The notes under the pieces are model-generated. The model was not told where the DNA came from. It did no database searches and saw nothing but the letters and a program-made list of their open reading frames with translations. The position numbers and the translations under genes are program-made. This document shows positions 1 to 8,633 of a DNA stretch of 64,000 bases, one piece after another. Origin of the DNA: Methylobacterium sp. Leaf465 (GTDB lineage Bacteria; Pseudomonadota; Alphaproteobacteria; Rhizobiales; Beijerinckiaceae); contig NZ_LMRA01000012.1 of NCBI RefSeq assembly GCF_001424705.1, positions 514,887 to 578,886 on the forward strand, given 5' to 3'. Position 1 is the stretch's first letter, and each line of letters opens with the position of its first letter.

Positions 1-336
1 CTGGCACAGACTTTGGCGCATCTGCTGAAGCGGTTGTCCGCGCCGGACGCGGCAGCCCTCGACCACTGGTACCAGGAAGCCGGGACGTTCCAGATCACGG
101 CGATGAATCGATACGAGCGCTCCATGCGGCAACGCCTGGACTGGGATAAGATCTGGTCATCTGCGCAGGCCCTGGCGAAGTTGAGCCTGAGGCGCTACGG
201 CGATACCTTGATTCCGAACCTGCCGGCGCAATGCCCTCTCGGTCCGGACGAACTTCTCGTGCTTCCGTGTGATCTGGATGCGGCACTGCGGCGGATCGCA
301 GGATCGACGGCCTTGAAATCCGCGCCGGAATCCTGA
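1..336 (+). CDS. C-terminal part of a DUF29-like protein (5' end outside window)
   Basis: The reading frame is open from the first base, so the start lies upstream; 111 residues are visible. The spacing of an early Leu-Leu-Lys, a central S-x2-R-x2-L-x3-W-x2-A stretch and a late LPxxCPxxxxELL motif resembles the end of DUF29 proteins. These are small proteins of unknown function, common in cyanobacteria and alphaproteobacteria. A TTG at 13 is an internal codon candidate and not a convincing start. The family match is made by eye and no function is inferred. Confidence 0.5.
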   Translation: MAQTLAHLLKRLSAPDAAALDHWYQEAGTFQITAMNRYERSMRQRLDWDKIWSSAQALAKLSLRRYGDTLIPNLPAQCPLGPDELLVLPCDLDAALRRIAGSTALKSAPES

Positions 337-380
337 ACTCAAGCGCGAGCTTCCACGACCCGAGACGAACGAGGACTCCC

Positions 381-722
381 ATGAGCGACGTCAACACCGC
401 GATCGAGAACGAGATCAAGTCCCAGGACGTGGTCGTCTTCATGAAGGGCACGCCGCAGTTTCCGATGTGCGGTTTCTCGGGCCAGGTCGTCCAGATCCTC
501 AATTACCTGGAAGTGCCGTTCAAGGGCGTCAACGTCCTCGACGACGCGGCGGTCCGGGACGGGATCAAGGCCTTCTCCAACTGGCCGACCATTCCGCAGA
601 TCTACGTGAAGGGCGAGTTCGTCGGCGGCTGCGACATCACCCGCGAGATGTTCCAGTCGGGCGAGCTGCAGCAGTTCCTGTCCGAGAAGGGCATCCCCGT
701 GAAGGCTCCGACCGCCGCCTGA
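381..722 (+). CDS. grxD: Monothiol glutaredoxin, Grx4/GrxD type
   Basis: A 113-residue single-domain glutaredoxin with the monothiol CGFS active site at residues 30-33. It also has the glutathione-binding WPTIPQIY and GGCDI segments typical of the Grx4/Grx5 family. Such proteins carry or deliver [2Fe-2S] clusters, often with BolA. In Rhizobiales a bolA gene usually precedes grxD; here the upstream gene is unrelated. The ATG at 381 has a GAGG-type ribosome site just upstream. A rho-independent terminator follows at 752-773, so the transcript ends here. Length matches the family. Confidence 0.96.
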   Translation: MSDVNTAIENEIKSQDVVVFMKGTPQFPMCGFSGQVVQILNYLEVPFKGVNVLDDAAVRDGIKAFSNWPTIPQIYVKGEFVGGCDITREMFQSGELQQFLSEKGIPVKAPTAA

Positions 723-751
723 GGCGCGCGTCGGCCCTGGGGAACGGAACG

Positions 752-773
752 AGGGCGCGCGAGCGCCCTTTTT
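752..773 (+). terminator. Rho-independent terminator after grxD
   Basis: Seven-base-pair GC-rich stem AGGGCGC / GCGCCCT around a GCGA loop, followed by five T residues (769-773). It lies 30 bp after the grxD stop. Confidence 0.85.
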
Positions 774-855
774 CCTGTTCCGGGGGGCCTTCACCGAACC
801 TCCCCCCGTGTCCGACCGTTGATCTTCGGACAGGTCAGGCCGGGGAGCGGGCGAT

Positions 856-1755
856 ATGCGCGACGTCATCATCGTCGGCGGCGGCCCGGCGGGCCTCAAC
901 GCTGCGCTCATCCTCGGGCGCTGCCGCCGCGACGTGCTCCTCTGCGATTCCGGCCAGCCCCGCAACGCGGTCACGCCGCGGAGCTGGGGGGTCTTCACCC
1001 GAGACGGCACGCCGCCCTTGGAGCTAAGGGCCCGGGCCGAGGCCGATCTGGACCGCTATCCCACGGTGGAGCGCCGCGCAGTCGAGGTCACCCAGGCCCG
1101 GGGCTGCGACGAAGGCTTCTGCGTCACCCTGGCCGACGGCAGCCACGAGACGACGCGCAAGCTGGTGTTAGCGACGGGCCTGCATCAGGCCCTGCCCTCG
1201 GTGGAGGGCTTCGACCTCTACTGGGGCCACGGGGTCCATTCCTGCCCCTATTGCGACGGCTACGAGAATCGAGACCGGCCCCTCATCGTCTATGCCCATG
1301 GCGAAGCGGCCAAGGGCATGGCCCTCGAGTTGACCGTCTGGAGCGACGACGTCACCCTCTGCACCGATGCGCAGCCGACCGTTCTCTCCGACCACGATCG
1401 CGCGCGTCTCGCCCGCCATGGCGTCCGCATCGTCGAGACGCCGATCCGGCGCCTCGACGGCGACGGCCGCCAGCCGCAGCGCCTCACCTTCGCGGACGGC
1501 ACCAGCCTGCCCTGCCACGCGGTGTTCCTGATGACGATGCCGTGCGAGCCGTCCGACCTCATCACGCAGCTCGGCTGCGACCTGACCCGAAAGGGCGTGG
1601 TGCCGACGGGCGAGTACGAGACCACCAACGTGCCCGGCCTGTTCGTCGCCGGGGACGCCTCCCGCCGGGTGCAATTCGCCGTGGTCGCCGCCGCCGAGGG
1701 GGCCATGGCGGCCTTCGCGGTCAACACCGAGCTACTGCGCGAAGACGTCGCCTGA
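856..1755 (+). CDS. FAD-dependent pyridine nucleotide-disulfide oxidoreductase (thioredoxin reductase-like)
   Basis: 299 residues. The N-terminus has a Rossmann FAD motif (GGGPAG, residues 8-13), and a C-terminal GLFVAGDAS segment is the second FAD contact of this family. A CPYC pair (Cys130, Cys133) occupies the place of the CxxC redox centre of low-molecular-weight thioredoxin reductases. The NADPH-binding GxGxxA motif expected just after it is not recognisable, so cofactor use is uncertain. The next gene (SMP-30 family) follows after about 65 bp and may be co-transcribed. Substrate unknown. Confidence 0.85.
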   Translation: MRDVIIVGGGPAGLNAALILGRCRRDVLLCDSGQPRNAVTPRSWGVFTRDGTPPLELRARAEADLDRYPTVERRAVEVTQARGCDEGFCVTLADGSHETTRKLVLATGLHQALPSVEGFDLYWGHGVHSCPYCDGYENRDRPLIVYAHGEAAKGMALELTVWSDDVTLCTDAQPTVLSDHDRARLARHGVRIVETPIRRLDGDGRQPQRLTFADGTSLPCHAVFLMTMPCEPSDLITQLGCDLTRKGVVPTGEYETTNVPGLFVAGDASRRVQFAVVAAAEGAMAAFAVNTELLREDVA

Positions 1756-1821
1756 CCGACGTCGCCGGAGCGGAGTGCCGCTCCCCCGTTCAAGCCCCTG
1801 CCGAGTCCGGAGCCCGACCCG

Positions 1822-2709
1822 ATGACCCTGCGCGTCCATCCGCACACGCCCCGCGTTGCCGTTCCCTGCCGCTGCGCACTCGGCGAGGAAGCGGCCTGGG
1901 ACGCCCGCTCGGGCACGCTCAGCTGGGTCGACGTCGAGACGCCGACGATCTGGCGCTACGACCCCGCGAGCGGGGCGACGCAGCGCTATCCGCAGGACGA
2001 GAAGCTTGGATTCGCGCTTCTCACGGAAGATCCCGGCACGGTGCTCGCCGGCTTCGAATCCGGCGTCGTGCGGCTTCACTTGGAGAGCGGCCGTCGGGAT
2101 CCGCTGGTGGCGCCCGACGATCATCGCTCGGGCAACCGGCTCAACAGCGGCCATGTCGGACCGGATGGCGCCCTCTACTTCAGCACCATGGACGACGCCG
2201 AGGCGGAGCCCACCGGCACCTTCCACCGCTGGCACGGTGGGCGCCTCGATGCCTTCGGAGGGCGGGTCGCCGTGTCGAACGGACCGGTGATGACGGCCGA
2301 CGGCAGCCGGATCTACACCGCGGATACCGCCGAAGGGGTGATCCGGGTCCATCCCATCGCGGAGGACCGCATCGGACCGCCCCAGCCCTTCGCGGCCTTC
2401 GAAGCCGATTGGGGCAAGCCGGACGGCCTGACGGTCGATGCCGCTGGGTATCTCTGGGTCTGCCATTACGGCGGATCGCGCATCACCCGCTTCGATCCGG
2501 AGGGGCAGATCGAGCGCGTGCTGCCGGTGCCCACCGCGCTCGTCACCAAATGCGCCTTCGGCGGCCCGGATCTGACGACCCTGTTCATCACCACCGCCCT
2601 GCGCGGGCGCGACCCGGCCGACGACCCGCTGGCCGGCCACCTCCTCACCGTCGAGACCGACATCCGGGGCCTTCCCGCGGCGATCTACCAGGATGCGCGA
2701 ACACTGTAA
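1822..2709 (+). CDS. SMP-30/gluconolactonase/LRE family protein
   Basis: 295-residue six-bladed beta-propeller of the SMP-30/regucalcin/gluconolactonase family. The calcium/metal ligand motifs are visible: LGEEAAWD near residue 20 (Glu), a SNGP segment near 155 (Asn) and KPDGLTVDAAGYLWV near 200 (Asp). Family members hydrolyse sugar lactones; substrate cannot be told from sequence. It is preceded by a flavin oxidoreductase in the same direction, which could supply a lactone, but that link is only positional. Confidence 0.85.
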   Translation: MTLRVHPHTPRVAVPCRCALGEEAAWDARSGTLSWVDVETPTIWRYDPASGATQRYPQDEKLGFALLTEDPGTVLAGFESGVVRLHLESGRRDPLVAPDDHRSGNRLNSGHVGPDGALYFSTMDDAEAEPTGTFHRWHGGRLDAFGGRVAVSNGPVMTADGSRIYTADTAEGVIRVHPIAEDRIGPPQPFAAFEADWGKPDGLTVDAAGYLWVCHYGGSRITRFDPEGQIERVLPVPTALVTKCAFGGPDLTTLFITTALRGRDPADDPLAGHLLTVETDIRGLPAAIYQDARTL

Positions 2710-2824
2710 TCAGGTGCGCTGCCGCACCGCGTTAACCTTCGGTCCGGCGCAGAGGTGAATTAACGGTAAATAATCGTGGGCTTTCGGAACTTATTGCCGC
2801 TGTCCCCATTATCTGCCAATGACG

Positions 2825-2859
2825 GGTCCTGAGGCTCCCTCCGGGGGCCCTTCAGGACC
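2825..2859 (+). promoter_or_regulatory. Strong intergenic hairpin before the small ORF at 2869
   Basis: GGTCCTGA (2825-2832) pairs with TCAGGACC (2852-2859). Inside it GGCTCCC (2833-2839) pairs with GGGGGCC (2843-2849) with one G-T, leaving a 3-base loop and a 2-base bulge. No T tract follows, so a classical terminator is not supported. It ends 9 bp before the next start and could act on translation, or it may be the 3' structure of the upstream transcript. Confidence 0.5.
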
Positions 2860-2868
2860 TCGGGTCCG

Positions 2869-3093
2869 GTGACCGCCATGCCAGTGTTCGAAGCCAAGAA
2901 CCTCGATTCCGACTTCGAAGGCCTCGCCTTCCTGACCGCCATCCTGCATCCGTCGGCGGAAGCGCAGACGCGGGCACTGACCCACGGGCGCAACCGCGCC
3001 GCGCGGGGGTCGATGATCGCGGATCCCCTGACGATCGAGCCCCGCTTCCCCGTGCGGAACGCCGAGACCGAGATCGAGGCCCAGGCGTCCTGA
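2869..3093 (+). CDS. Small hypothetical protein
   Basis: 74 residues from GTG 2869; an ATG at 2878 is an alternative start. No domain, signal peptide or membrane segment is recognised. The middle contains an LAFLTAILHP stretch and the C-terminus is acidic and polar. Support is modest: an isolated ORF with no overlapping better frame, flanked by a strong hairpin upstream and a convergent gene downstream. Confidence 0.5.
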   Translation: MTAMPVFEAKNLDSDFEGLAFLTAILHPSAEAQTRALTHGRNRAARGSMIADPLTIEPRFPVRNAETEIEAQAS

Positions 3094-3129
3094 TCGCGGT
3101 TCGTCAGGTCGGCCGAGCTCGACCCGGAC

Positions 3130-3951
3130 TCACCACGTCTGGGGCGTGATGATGCCCTGCTTGGTGACGACGACCCAGCTCTTGCCCCGCCGTTCGATGC
3201 CCTCGATGCGTCCGACACCCGGAACGGTGTCGCCCGGGCCGACCTCCACGAGGCGGCGTTTGCGATCCTCCAGGACCGCCACCCCATCGTAGACCTCCCG
3301 CACCGCCCAGCCCTCGGCGGGTGACGGTTTCGGCTTGTCCGGAAGCGCGCCCGTTTCGGTGGGCTCGGGGGCGGCAGATTTGGCGGCCTGGGGCGCGACG
3401 ACGGGCGGCGGAGCCGGGGCCGCCGTGCGCTTCTCGATCTGCAGGGTGAGGGCGGCGAGGCGGGCGCTCTGGTCCTTCTCCGCCTGCTCGAGGCGGTCAC
3501 CGGTGGCGGCGAGCTTCGTGGCGAGGCCCTGCTCCGCGCGGCCGAGGCGCTCGGCGAGGTTCGTATGGCGCGCCTTGGCCTCCTGGCGGCCGGCCTCCGC
3601 AATGTCCTGAAGTTGTGCGAGGCCCTTGGCCAGGCGCTCGACCTGCCGCTCGGATTCGGTGCGGCCGATCTCCATCTGGTGGCGAATCTGCGCCAGGGTC
3701 TCGCTGCCGTCCGCCCCGCGCGGGGCTGCGAGGCTCATCGCGCCGGCCCCCATGAGGGCACCGAGCCCGAGGCTTGCCGCGGCGATGGCAAGGAGACGCG
3801 GCTCGGGGCGGAGCTTCGCGGTCCAGGGGGCGCCGCCGGCGACGGACGGCGCAGCGGCCTTCTCGGCCGAGGCGCGGGCGCCGAGGATCGCTTGCTTGAG
3901 AAGGGTGTCGGGCGAGGGGTCGGCCGATGCCGCGAGGGCCTTATCCGTCAT
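3130..3951 (-). CDS. Membrane-anchored coiled-coil protein of unknown function
   Basis: 273 residues from ATG 3951 (an in-frame TTG lies 6 bp upstream at 3957). A cytoplasmic N-terminal tail is followed by one membrane segment around residues 52-75. A long Glu/Lys/Arg-rich coiled coil (about 85-170), a Pro/Ala-rich linker and a compact C-terminal domain of about 70 residues follow. That end domain (AVREVYDGVAVLEDRKRRL) looks like the small beta-rich end domains of alphaproteobacterial envelope or secretion accessory proteins. The architecture suggests a periplasmic spacer protein. No named family is assigned. Confidence 0.75.
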   Translation of the reverse strand: MTDKALAASADPSPDTLLKQAILGARASAEKAAAPSVAGGAPWTAKLRPEPRLLAIAAASLGLGALMGAGAMSLAAPRGADGSETLAQIRHQMEIGRTESERQVERLAKGLAQLQDIAEAGRQEAKARHTNLAERLGRAEQGLATKLAATGDRLEQAEKDQSARLAALTLQIEKRTAAPAPPPVVAPQAAKSAAPEPTETGALPDKPKPSPAEGWAVREVYDGVAVLEDRKRRLVEVGPGDTVPGVGRIEGIERRGKSWVVVTKQGIITPQTW

Positions 3952-4037
3952 GACCAATGCTTCCTGATGGGGCAGGAAGCATTGGTTAAGGCTGTTTCTT
4001 TACGAAACCGTTACCCTGTCTGCCGCGTGGCGGGTCG

Positions 4038-6140
4038 TCAGGCCGCCAGCCCCCGCTGGCGCAGGAGCGGGTCGATGCTCGGCAACCGCCCCCGGAAGGC
4101 GGTGTAGGCCTCGCTCGGATCACGCAGGTTGCCGGCCCCGTACACGTACTTGCGCAGGCGCGCCGCGGTCTCCGGATGGAAGATGTCCCCGGCCTCGCGG
4201 AAGGCGTCGAAGGCGTCGGCATCGAGTACCTCGGACCAGAGGTAGCTGTAGTAGCCGGCCGCGTAGCCGTCGCCCGAGAAGATATGCGCGAAATGCGGCG
4301 TCCGGTGCCGCATCGCGATCTCGGCCGGCATGGCGATGCGCTTGAGGGCGTCCGCCTCGAAGGCCGCGACGTCGAGCCCGTCCTCGCCGGCGCTCGACAG
4401 GTGCAGCGTCATGTCGACGATCGCCGAGGCGGTGTACTCGATGGTGGCGAAGCCCTGGTTGAAGGTCCGGGCCGCGAGCAGGCGCTTCAGCAGGTCCTCG
4501 GGCATCGGCTCACCGGTGCGGTAGTGCCGGGCGTGCTTGCGCAGCACCTCCGGCTGTTCGAGCCAGTGCTCGTAGAGCTGGGACGGCAGCTCGACGAAGT
4601 CGCCCGCCACCGCGGTTCCGGCGAGCAGCGGGTAGGTCACGTCGGAGAGGAGGCCGTGCAGGGCATGGCCGAACTCGTGGAACAGCGTCCGGGCATCGTC
4701 GAAGGAGAGCAGCGTGGCCTCGCCGTCCGGCGCCTTGGCGAAGTTCATCACGTTGACGATGATCGGCTTGATGTCGCCGTTGAGCCGCTCCTGCGACCGG
4801 AAGGCGCTCATCCAGGCGCCGCTGCGCTTCGTGGCGCGGGCGAAGTAGTCGCCGAGGAACAGGCCGACCTCGGATCCGTCCGCGTTGCGCACGGCCCAGG
4901 CGCGCACGTCCGGATGATACCGCGGCACGTCGGGCAGTTCTTCGAAGCGCAGGCCGAAGAGACGCTCGGCCGTGTCGAAAGCCGCCGCGATGACGCCGTC
5001 GAGGGGCAGGTACGGCTTGATCTCGCCCTCGTCGAGGTCGTGCTCGGCCCGGCGCAGCTTCTCCGCGTAGTGACGCCAGTCGTGCTTGGCGAGATCGAAG
5101 TTGTGGCCTTCCGCCTGGACCAGCGCCTGCAGCCGGTCCCGCTCGGTGGCGGCCTGGTGGTGCGCCGGCGTCCAGACGTTGCGCAGGAGGTCCATCGCCC
5201 GGTCGGGCGAGCCCGCCATCGTGTCCGAGAGCTTGAAATGGGCGAAGCTGTCGTAGCCGAGCAGTCGGGCCCGCTCGGCCCGCAGCGCGACGATCTCGGC
5301 GATGAGGCCGCGGTTGTCGGTGGCGCCGCCGCTCTCACCGCGGCGGGTCCAGGCGTCGTAGGCCTTCTCACGCAGGTCCCGGCGCGTGGAGAAGACAAGG
5401 AACGGCTCGATCAGCGAGCGCGACAGGGTGATGACGTGGCCGTGCGCGCTGGCCCGCTCCCGGGCCGCCGCCGCCGCTGCCGCGCGCAGGAAGGGCGGCA
5501 GCCCGGCAAGATCGTCCTCAGTCTCCAGGGGCAGGGCGAAACTGCTCTCGTCGGCGAGCAGGTTCTGGCTGAAGCTGGTGCCGAGCTCGGCCATGCGGGC
5601 GGCGATCTCAGCCATCCGATCCTTGGCCTCGGGCGCCAGATCGGCACCCGAGCGGCGGAAGCGGGTCCGGTAGCGGTCGAGCACCCGACGCTCCTCCGGT
5701 CCGAGCTGCTCGGCCTCGGGATCCACCGCGGAGATGCGGGCCCAGAGGGCGGCATCGAGGTAGATCGCGCTGCCGTGGCGGGCCAGGCGCGGGGTGATGG
5801 TCCGCTCGACCGCCTGCAGCTCGGGGTTGGTGTGGCTTCCACTCAGGTTGAAGAACACCGAGGCGACGCGGTCGAGGTCGTGCCCCGCTCGCTCCAGAGC
5901 CGCGACCGTGTTGGCGAAGGTCGCCGGGGCGGTGTCGGCCGCGATGGCGTCGATCTCGGCCCGGTGGCTGGCCAGCGCCGCCTCGAAGGCCGGGAGATAA
6001 TGGGCGGGCACGATGTCCTCGAACGGCGGCAGGCCGTGGGGCGTCGACCAGGCCGGGTCGGCGAAGGGGCCGATCCGCGCCGCGGCGGCGGTCGTCTCGT
6101 GAGCCATCTCCTGGGAAGCGTCGGGCGTGCCAGTGGTCAT
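4038..6140 (-). CDS. dcp: M3 family zinc metallopeptidase (peptidyl-dipeptidase Dcp/oligopeptidase A)
   Basis: About 700 residues, the usual length for Dcp/OpdA. The thimet-oligopeptidase zinc motif HEFGHALH is present, followed by the third-ligand region (ELPSQLYEHW) and a C-terminal GYAAGYYSYLWSEVLDADAF substrate-pocket signature. These enzymes cleave short peptides in the cytoplasm, removing dipeptides (Dcp) or signal-peptide fragments (OpdA). ATG 6140 is chosen: it has AGGA 7 bases upstream, and the longer frame to 6233 gives an unrelated N-terminus. The gene is divergent from the extensin-family gene. Confidence 0.93.
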   Translation of the reverse strand: MTTGTPDASQEMAHETTAAAARIGPFADPAWSTPHGLPPFEDIVPAHYLPAFEAALASHRAEIDAIAADTAPATFANTVAALERAGHDLDRVASVFFNLSGSHTNPELQAVERTITPRLARHGSAIYLDAALWARISAVDPEAEQLGPEERRVLDRYRTRFRRSGADLAPEAKDRMAEIAARMAELGTSFSQNLLADESSFALPLETEDDLAGLPPFLRAAAAAAARERASAHGHVITLSRSLIEPFLVFSTRRDLREKAYDAWTRRGESGGATDNRGLIAEIVALRAERARLLGYDSFAHFKLSDTMAGSPDRAMDLLRNVWTPAHHQAATERDRLQALVQAEGHNFDLAKHDWRHYAEKLRRAEHDLDEGEIKPYLPLDGVIAAAFDTAERLFGLRFEELPDVPRYHPDVRAWAVRNADGSEVGLFLGDYFARATKRSGAWMSAFRSQERLNGDIKPIIVNVMNFAKAPDGEATLLSFDDARTLFHEFGHALHGLLSDVTYPLLAGTAVAGDFVELPSQLYEHWLEQPEVLRKHARHYRTGEPMPEDLLKRLLAARTFNQGFATIEYTASAIVDMTLHLSSAGEDGLDVAAFEADALKRIAMPAEIAMRHRTPHFAHIFSGDGYAAGYYSYLWSEVLDADAFDAFREAGDIFHPETAARLRKYVYGAGNLRDPSEAYTAFRGRLPSIDPLLRQRGLAA

Positions 6141-6340
6141 TCGCAGTCCTTCGTCCGGTTCATCGCGCGTCGCGCCGCAAGGTAAGCACCCAGGCGCGAA
6201 GCGCAAATGCGGGCCTACGCCCGCAAGCGACACGGCGTCGGTTTCGTCTCTGGGTTGACGCGGTAAAGGCCCCGCGCGAACCCGCGGCGCCTCCCGACCG
6301 TTACCGGCGTTCCGGGGCCCCGGACCAGATGGAAAACGAG

Positions 6341-7231
6341 ATGCGTCACCGACCCGCCCGTCGCCTTGCCGGAGCCGCGATCCTCGTCCTCGCCGGCCAA
6401 CTCGGCCTCACGCGCGACGGTTCGGCGCAGGAGAAAGGCGTGCCGTCGGATGCGACGGCGATCCCGATGCCACCGCCGGCGCCCCCGCCGCGTCCAACCG
6501 AGCTCGCCCCGCCGGCCCAGGTCGAAGCGCCGCGCCCACCCGAACGACCGGCGGAACTGTCGCCGCCGGCAGAGGCGGCAAAGGCGCGCGAGGCCGAACC
6601 GGTGAAGCCCGCGGACGGCGGGGAAGTGCCGGCACCGCCCCCGCGACCCGCCGAACTCTCGGCCCCCGCCCTGGCCATCACCGTGGCGCCCGTCGACGAC
6701 GGGGCCTGCCGGCGTCGCCTGGAGCGCCTCGGCGCACGCTTCGAGCCTCTGCCGGCCATCACGAACGGTCAGTGCGGGGCAGCCAGGCCCCTGAAGGTCA
6801 CGGCGCTGGCCGACGACCTTGCCCTGGCGCCGCCGGTGACCCTGGTCTGCGAAGCCGCCGAATCCCTCGCCCGCTGGGCGACGGAGGCGCAGGCGGCCGC
6901 CGAGCGCGACCTCGGCCAGCCGCTGAAGGGGCTGACGATCGGCACCTCCTACGAATGCCGGGGCCAGAACCACGATCCCGATGCCAAGCTCAGCGAACAC
7001 AGCTTCGCCAACGGCATCGACGTGATGGGCTTCACCTTCGCCAACCGCCCGGCCCTCTCGGTGCTGGCCGCGCCGGAGGGAACGCCGGAGGCGACCTTCC
7101 TGGCCGCCGTACGCGGCCGGGCCTGCGCGTTCTTCCGCACGGTCCTCGGCCCGGGCTCGGATGCGGCCCACGCCAACCACCTCCATCTCGACGAGCGGCA
7201 GCGGAATGCCGGCCACCGCCTCTGTCAGTGA
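6341..7231 (+). CDS. Extensin family protein (exported, Pro-rich linker)
   Basis: About 296 residues from ATG 6341 (ATG 6329 is an in-frame alternative). The start gives a clear signal peptide (positively charged MRHRPARR, then a hydrophobic stretch to a DGSAQ cleavage region). A Pro/Ala/Glu-rich linker (about 30-110) leads to the C-terminal extensin-like domain (about 125-295) with CRRRLERLG, TSYECRG, LSEHSFANGIDV and NHLHLD motifs. The conserved Cys and His pattern matches the bacterial family, which is related to D,D-peptidase folds. A role in cell-wall processing is inferred. The next gene is an L,D-transpeptidase, also a wall enzyme. Confidence 0.85.
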   Translation: MRHRPARRLAGAAILVLAGQLGLTRDGSAQEKGVPSDATAIPMPPPAPPPRPTELAPPAQVEAPRPPERPAELSPPAEAAKAREAEPVKPADGGEVPAPPPRPAELSAPALAITVAPVDDGACRRRLERLGARFEPLPAITNGQCGAARPLKVTALADDLALAPPVTLVCEAAESLARWATEAQAAAERDLGQPLKGLTIGTSYECRGQNHDPDAKLSEHSFANGIDVMGFTFANRPALSVLAAPEGTPEATFLAAVRGRACAFFRTVLGPGSDAAHANHLHLDERQRNAGHRLCQ

Positions 7232-7262
7232 AGGGCGGAACGCCGGACGGCCCCGCGCGCTT

Positions 7263-7295
7263 ACTCCCGCGCCATCAGGCGGATAGCGCGGGAGT
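7263..7295 (+). promoter_or_regulatory. Hairpin covering the ribosome-binding site of the L,D-transpeptidase gene
   Basis: ACTCCCGCGC (7263-7272) pairs perfectly with GCGCGGGAGT (7286-7295), a 10-bp GC-rich stem with a 13-base loop. The downstream arm contains GGGAG (7290-7294), the only good Shine-Dalgarno sequence for the GTG start at 7302. The structure may limit translation, or it may end the upstream extensin transcript (no T tract is present). Confidence 0.55.
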
Positions 7296-7301
7296 TCTTC
7301 G

Positions 7302-8633
7302 GTGATCAGGTATCCTTCGACACGCATCGGCGGCGGTCTCGCCGCCCTCGCCCTGGTCGCCCTGGCGAGCGGCGCGCAGGCCGAGACGAAGGACAAGGCG
7401 GAGGGACCGGCGCTGACGCGCGAGGCGGTGGAATCCGCAGCCCTGGCGCCGACCGGGGACGCCGCGAAGGCCGACGCCCAGGGCGGCGAACCGAAGACGG
7501 GCGCGGCGAAGAGGACGGACAGGGCCGAGTCGAAGGGCGAGGCGGCCAAGCGCAGCGGGGCGAAGCGCCCGGAGCCGGCGCTCGTGAAGGCGCAAATCCT
7601 CCTCGATCGGGCCCATTTCTCGCCCGGCGCCATCGACGGCCGGGACGGCGACAACCTTCGCGGCGCCTTGGCGGCCTTCGCCTCCGCCAACGGCCTGAAG
7701 GCCGAAACGGAGATCGCGCCCGACCTCGCCGACACGCTTCAGGCGACGAGCCGTGATCCGGTGCTCACCGAATATACCGTCACGGAGGTCGATGCGGCGG
7801 GGCCCTTCGTCGAGAAGATGCCGGCGAAGATGGAGGAGCAGGCCGATCTCGACGCGCTGGGCTATACAAGCCCCCGCGAGATGCTGGCCGAGCGCTTCCA
7901 CATGGCCCCGGATCTCCTCGGCGCGCTCAACCCCGACGCGGATTTCGGCAAGGCCGGTACGGTGATCCTGGTCGCCGCGGTGAAGCCGCTGGAGACCGGC
8001 AAGGCGACGACCGAGGAGAAGGCCGCGAAGAAGCAGTCGCAGGAGGCCGGCAAGACGGAATCCGGCAAGACGGAATCCGGCAAGACGGAATCCGGCAAGA
8101 CGGAATCCGGCAAGAGAGATTCCAGCGAGAGGGAGTCCAACAAGGATACCGGCAAGGCGACGGACACGAAGGGCTCGAACGCCCAGGCGGTCGATCCCGA
8201 GGCGCGCGACGCGAAGGACGTGACCCGCATCGAGGTCGACAAGGAGAGCCGCGCCGTGCGGGCCTTCGACCGGGACGGCAAACTCGTCGCGTTCTATCCG
8301 GCCTCGATCGGCAGCGAGGAGAAGCCGGCCCCGTCCGGCGAGGCGAAGGTCGAAGGCGTCGCCTACGCGCCGACCTACACCTACAATCCGAAGTACCAGT
8401 TCGCCGGCGTGAAGGCGAAGACCAAGTTCACCATCCCGCCCGGCCCCAACAATCCGGTCGGCGTGGTCTGGATCGACCTCTCGATCCCCTCCTACGGCAT
8501 CCACGGCACACCGGAGCCGGAGAAGGTAGGCAAGACCGAATCCCACGGCTGCATCCGCCTGACGAACTGGGATGCGCGCGACCTCGCCAACCGCGTCAGC
8601 CGCGGCGCGCAGGTGGTGTTCAAGGACGAATAG
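7302..8633 (+). CDS. L,D-transpeptidase (YkuD domain) with repeat-rich linker
   Basis: 443 residues from GTG 7302. A signal peptide ends near AQAE (residue 28), and a peptidoglycan-binding-like segment lies at about 90-150. A LysM-like stretch (about 175-230) is followed by a low-complexity linker of repeated GKTES, then the YkuD domain (about 300-443) with catalytic motif [12 protein letters not shown]. It forms 3-3 cross-links in peptidoglycan or attaches proteins to it. The linker is encoded by four exact 15-bp repeats (8049-8108). The end overlaps the convergent yehW-like gene by 14 bp. Confidence 0.92.
   Translation: MIRYPSTRIGGGLAALALVALASGAQAETKDKAEGPALTREAVESAALAPTGDAAKADAQGGEPKTGAAKRTDRAESKGEAAKRSGAKRPEPALVKAQILLDRAHFSPGAIDGRDGDNLRGALAAFASANGLKAETEIAPDLADTLQATSRDPVLTEYTVTEVDAAGPFVEKMPAKMEEQADLDALGYTSPREMLAERFHMAPDLLGALNPDADFGKAGTVILVAAVKPLETGKATTEEKAAKKQSQEAGKTESGKTESGKTESGKTESGKRDSSERESNKDTGKATDTKGSNAQAVDPEARDAKDVTRIEVDKESRAVRAFDRDGKLVAFYPASIGSEEKPAPSGEAKVEGVAYAPTYTYNPKYQFAGVKAKTKFTIPPGPNNPVGVVWIDLSIPSYGIHGTPEPEKVGKTESHGCIRLTNWDARDLANRVSRGAQVVFKDE
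8049..8123 (+). repeat. 15-bp tandem repeat inside the L,D-transpeptidase gene
   Basis: Four exact copies of GGCAAGACGGAATCC (8049-8063, 8064-8078, 8079-8093, 8094-8108) and a fifth degenerate copy to 8123. The period is a multiple of three, so copy number can change without frameshift; each copy encodes GKTES. Confidence 0.95.

Noticed and set aside
819..2735. 638-codon frame across the oxidoreductase and SMP-30 genes
   Set aside because: Arg/Pro/Gly-rich shadow in the wrong phase of two well-supported genes.
4176..6185. 669-codon frame opposite dcp
   Set aside because: Antisense shadow of the M3 peptidase gene; composition is that of a GC-rich complement and no domain is seen.
8049..8123. 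Regular repeats suggesting a CRISPR array
   Set aside because: The repeats are contiguous 15-mers without spacers and lie in frame inside the L,D-transpeptidase gene; they encode a peptide linker.
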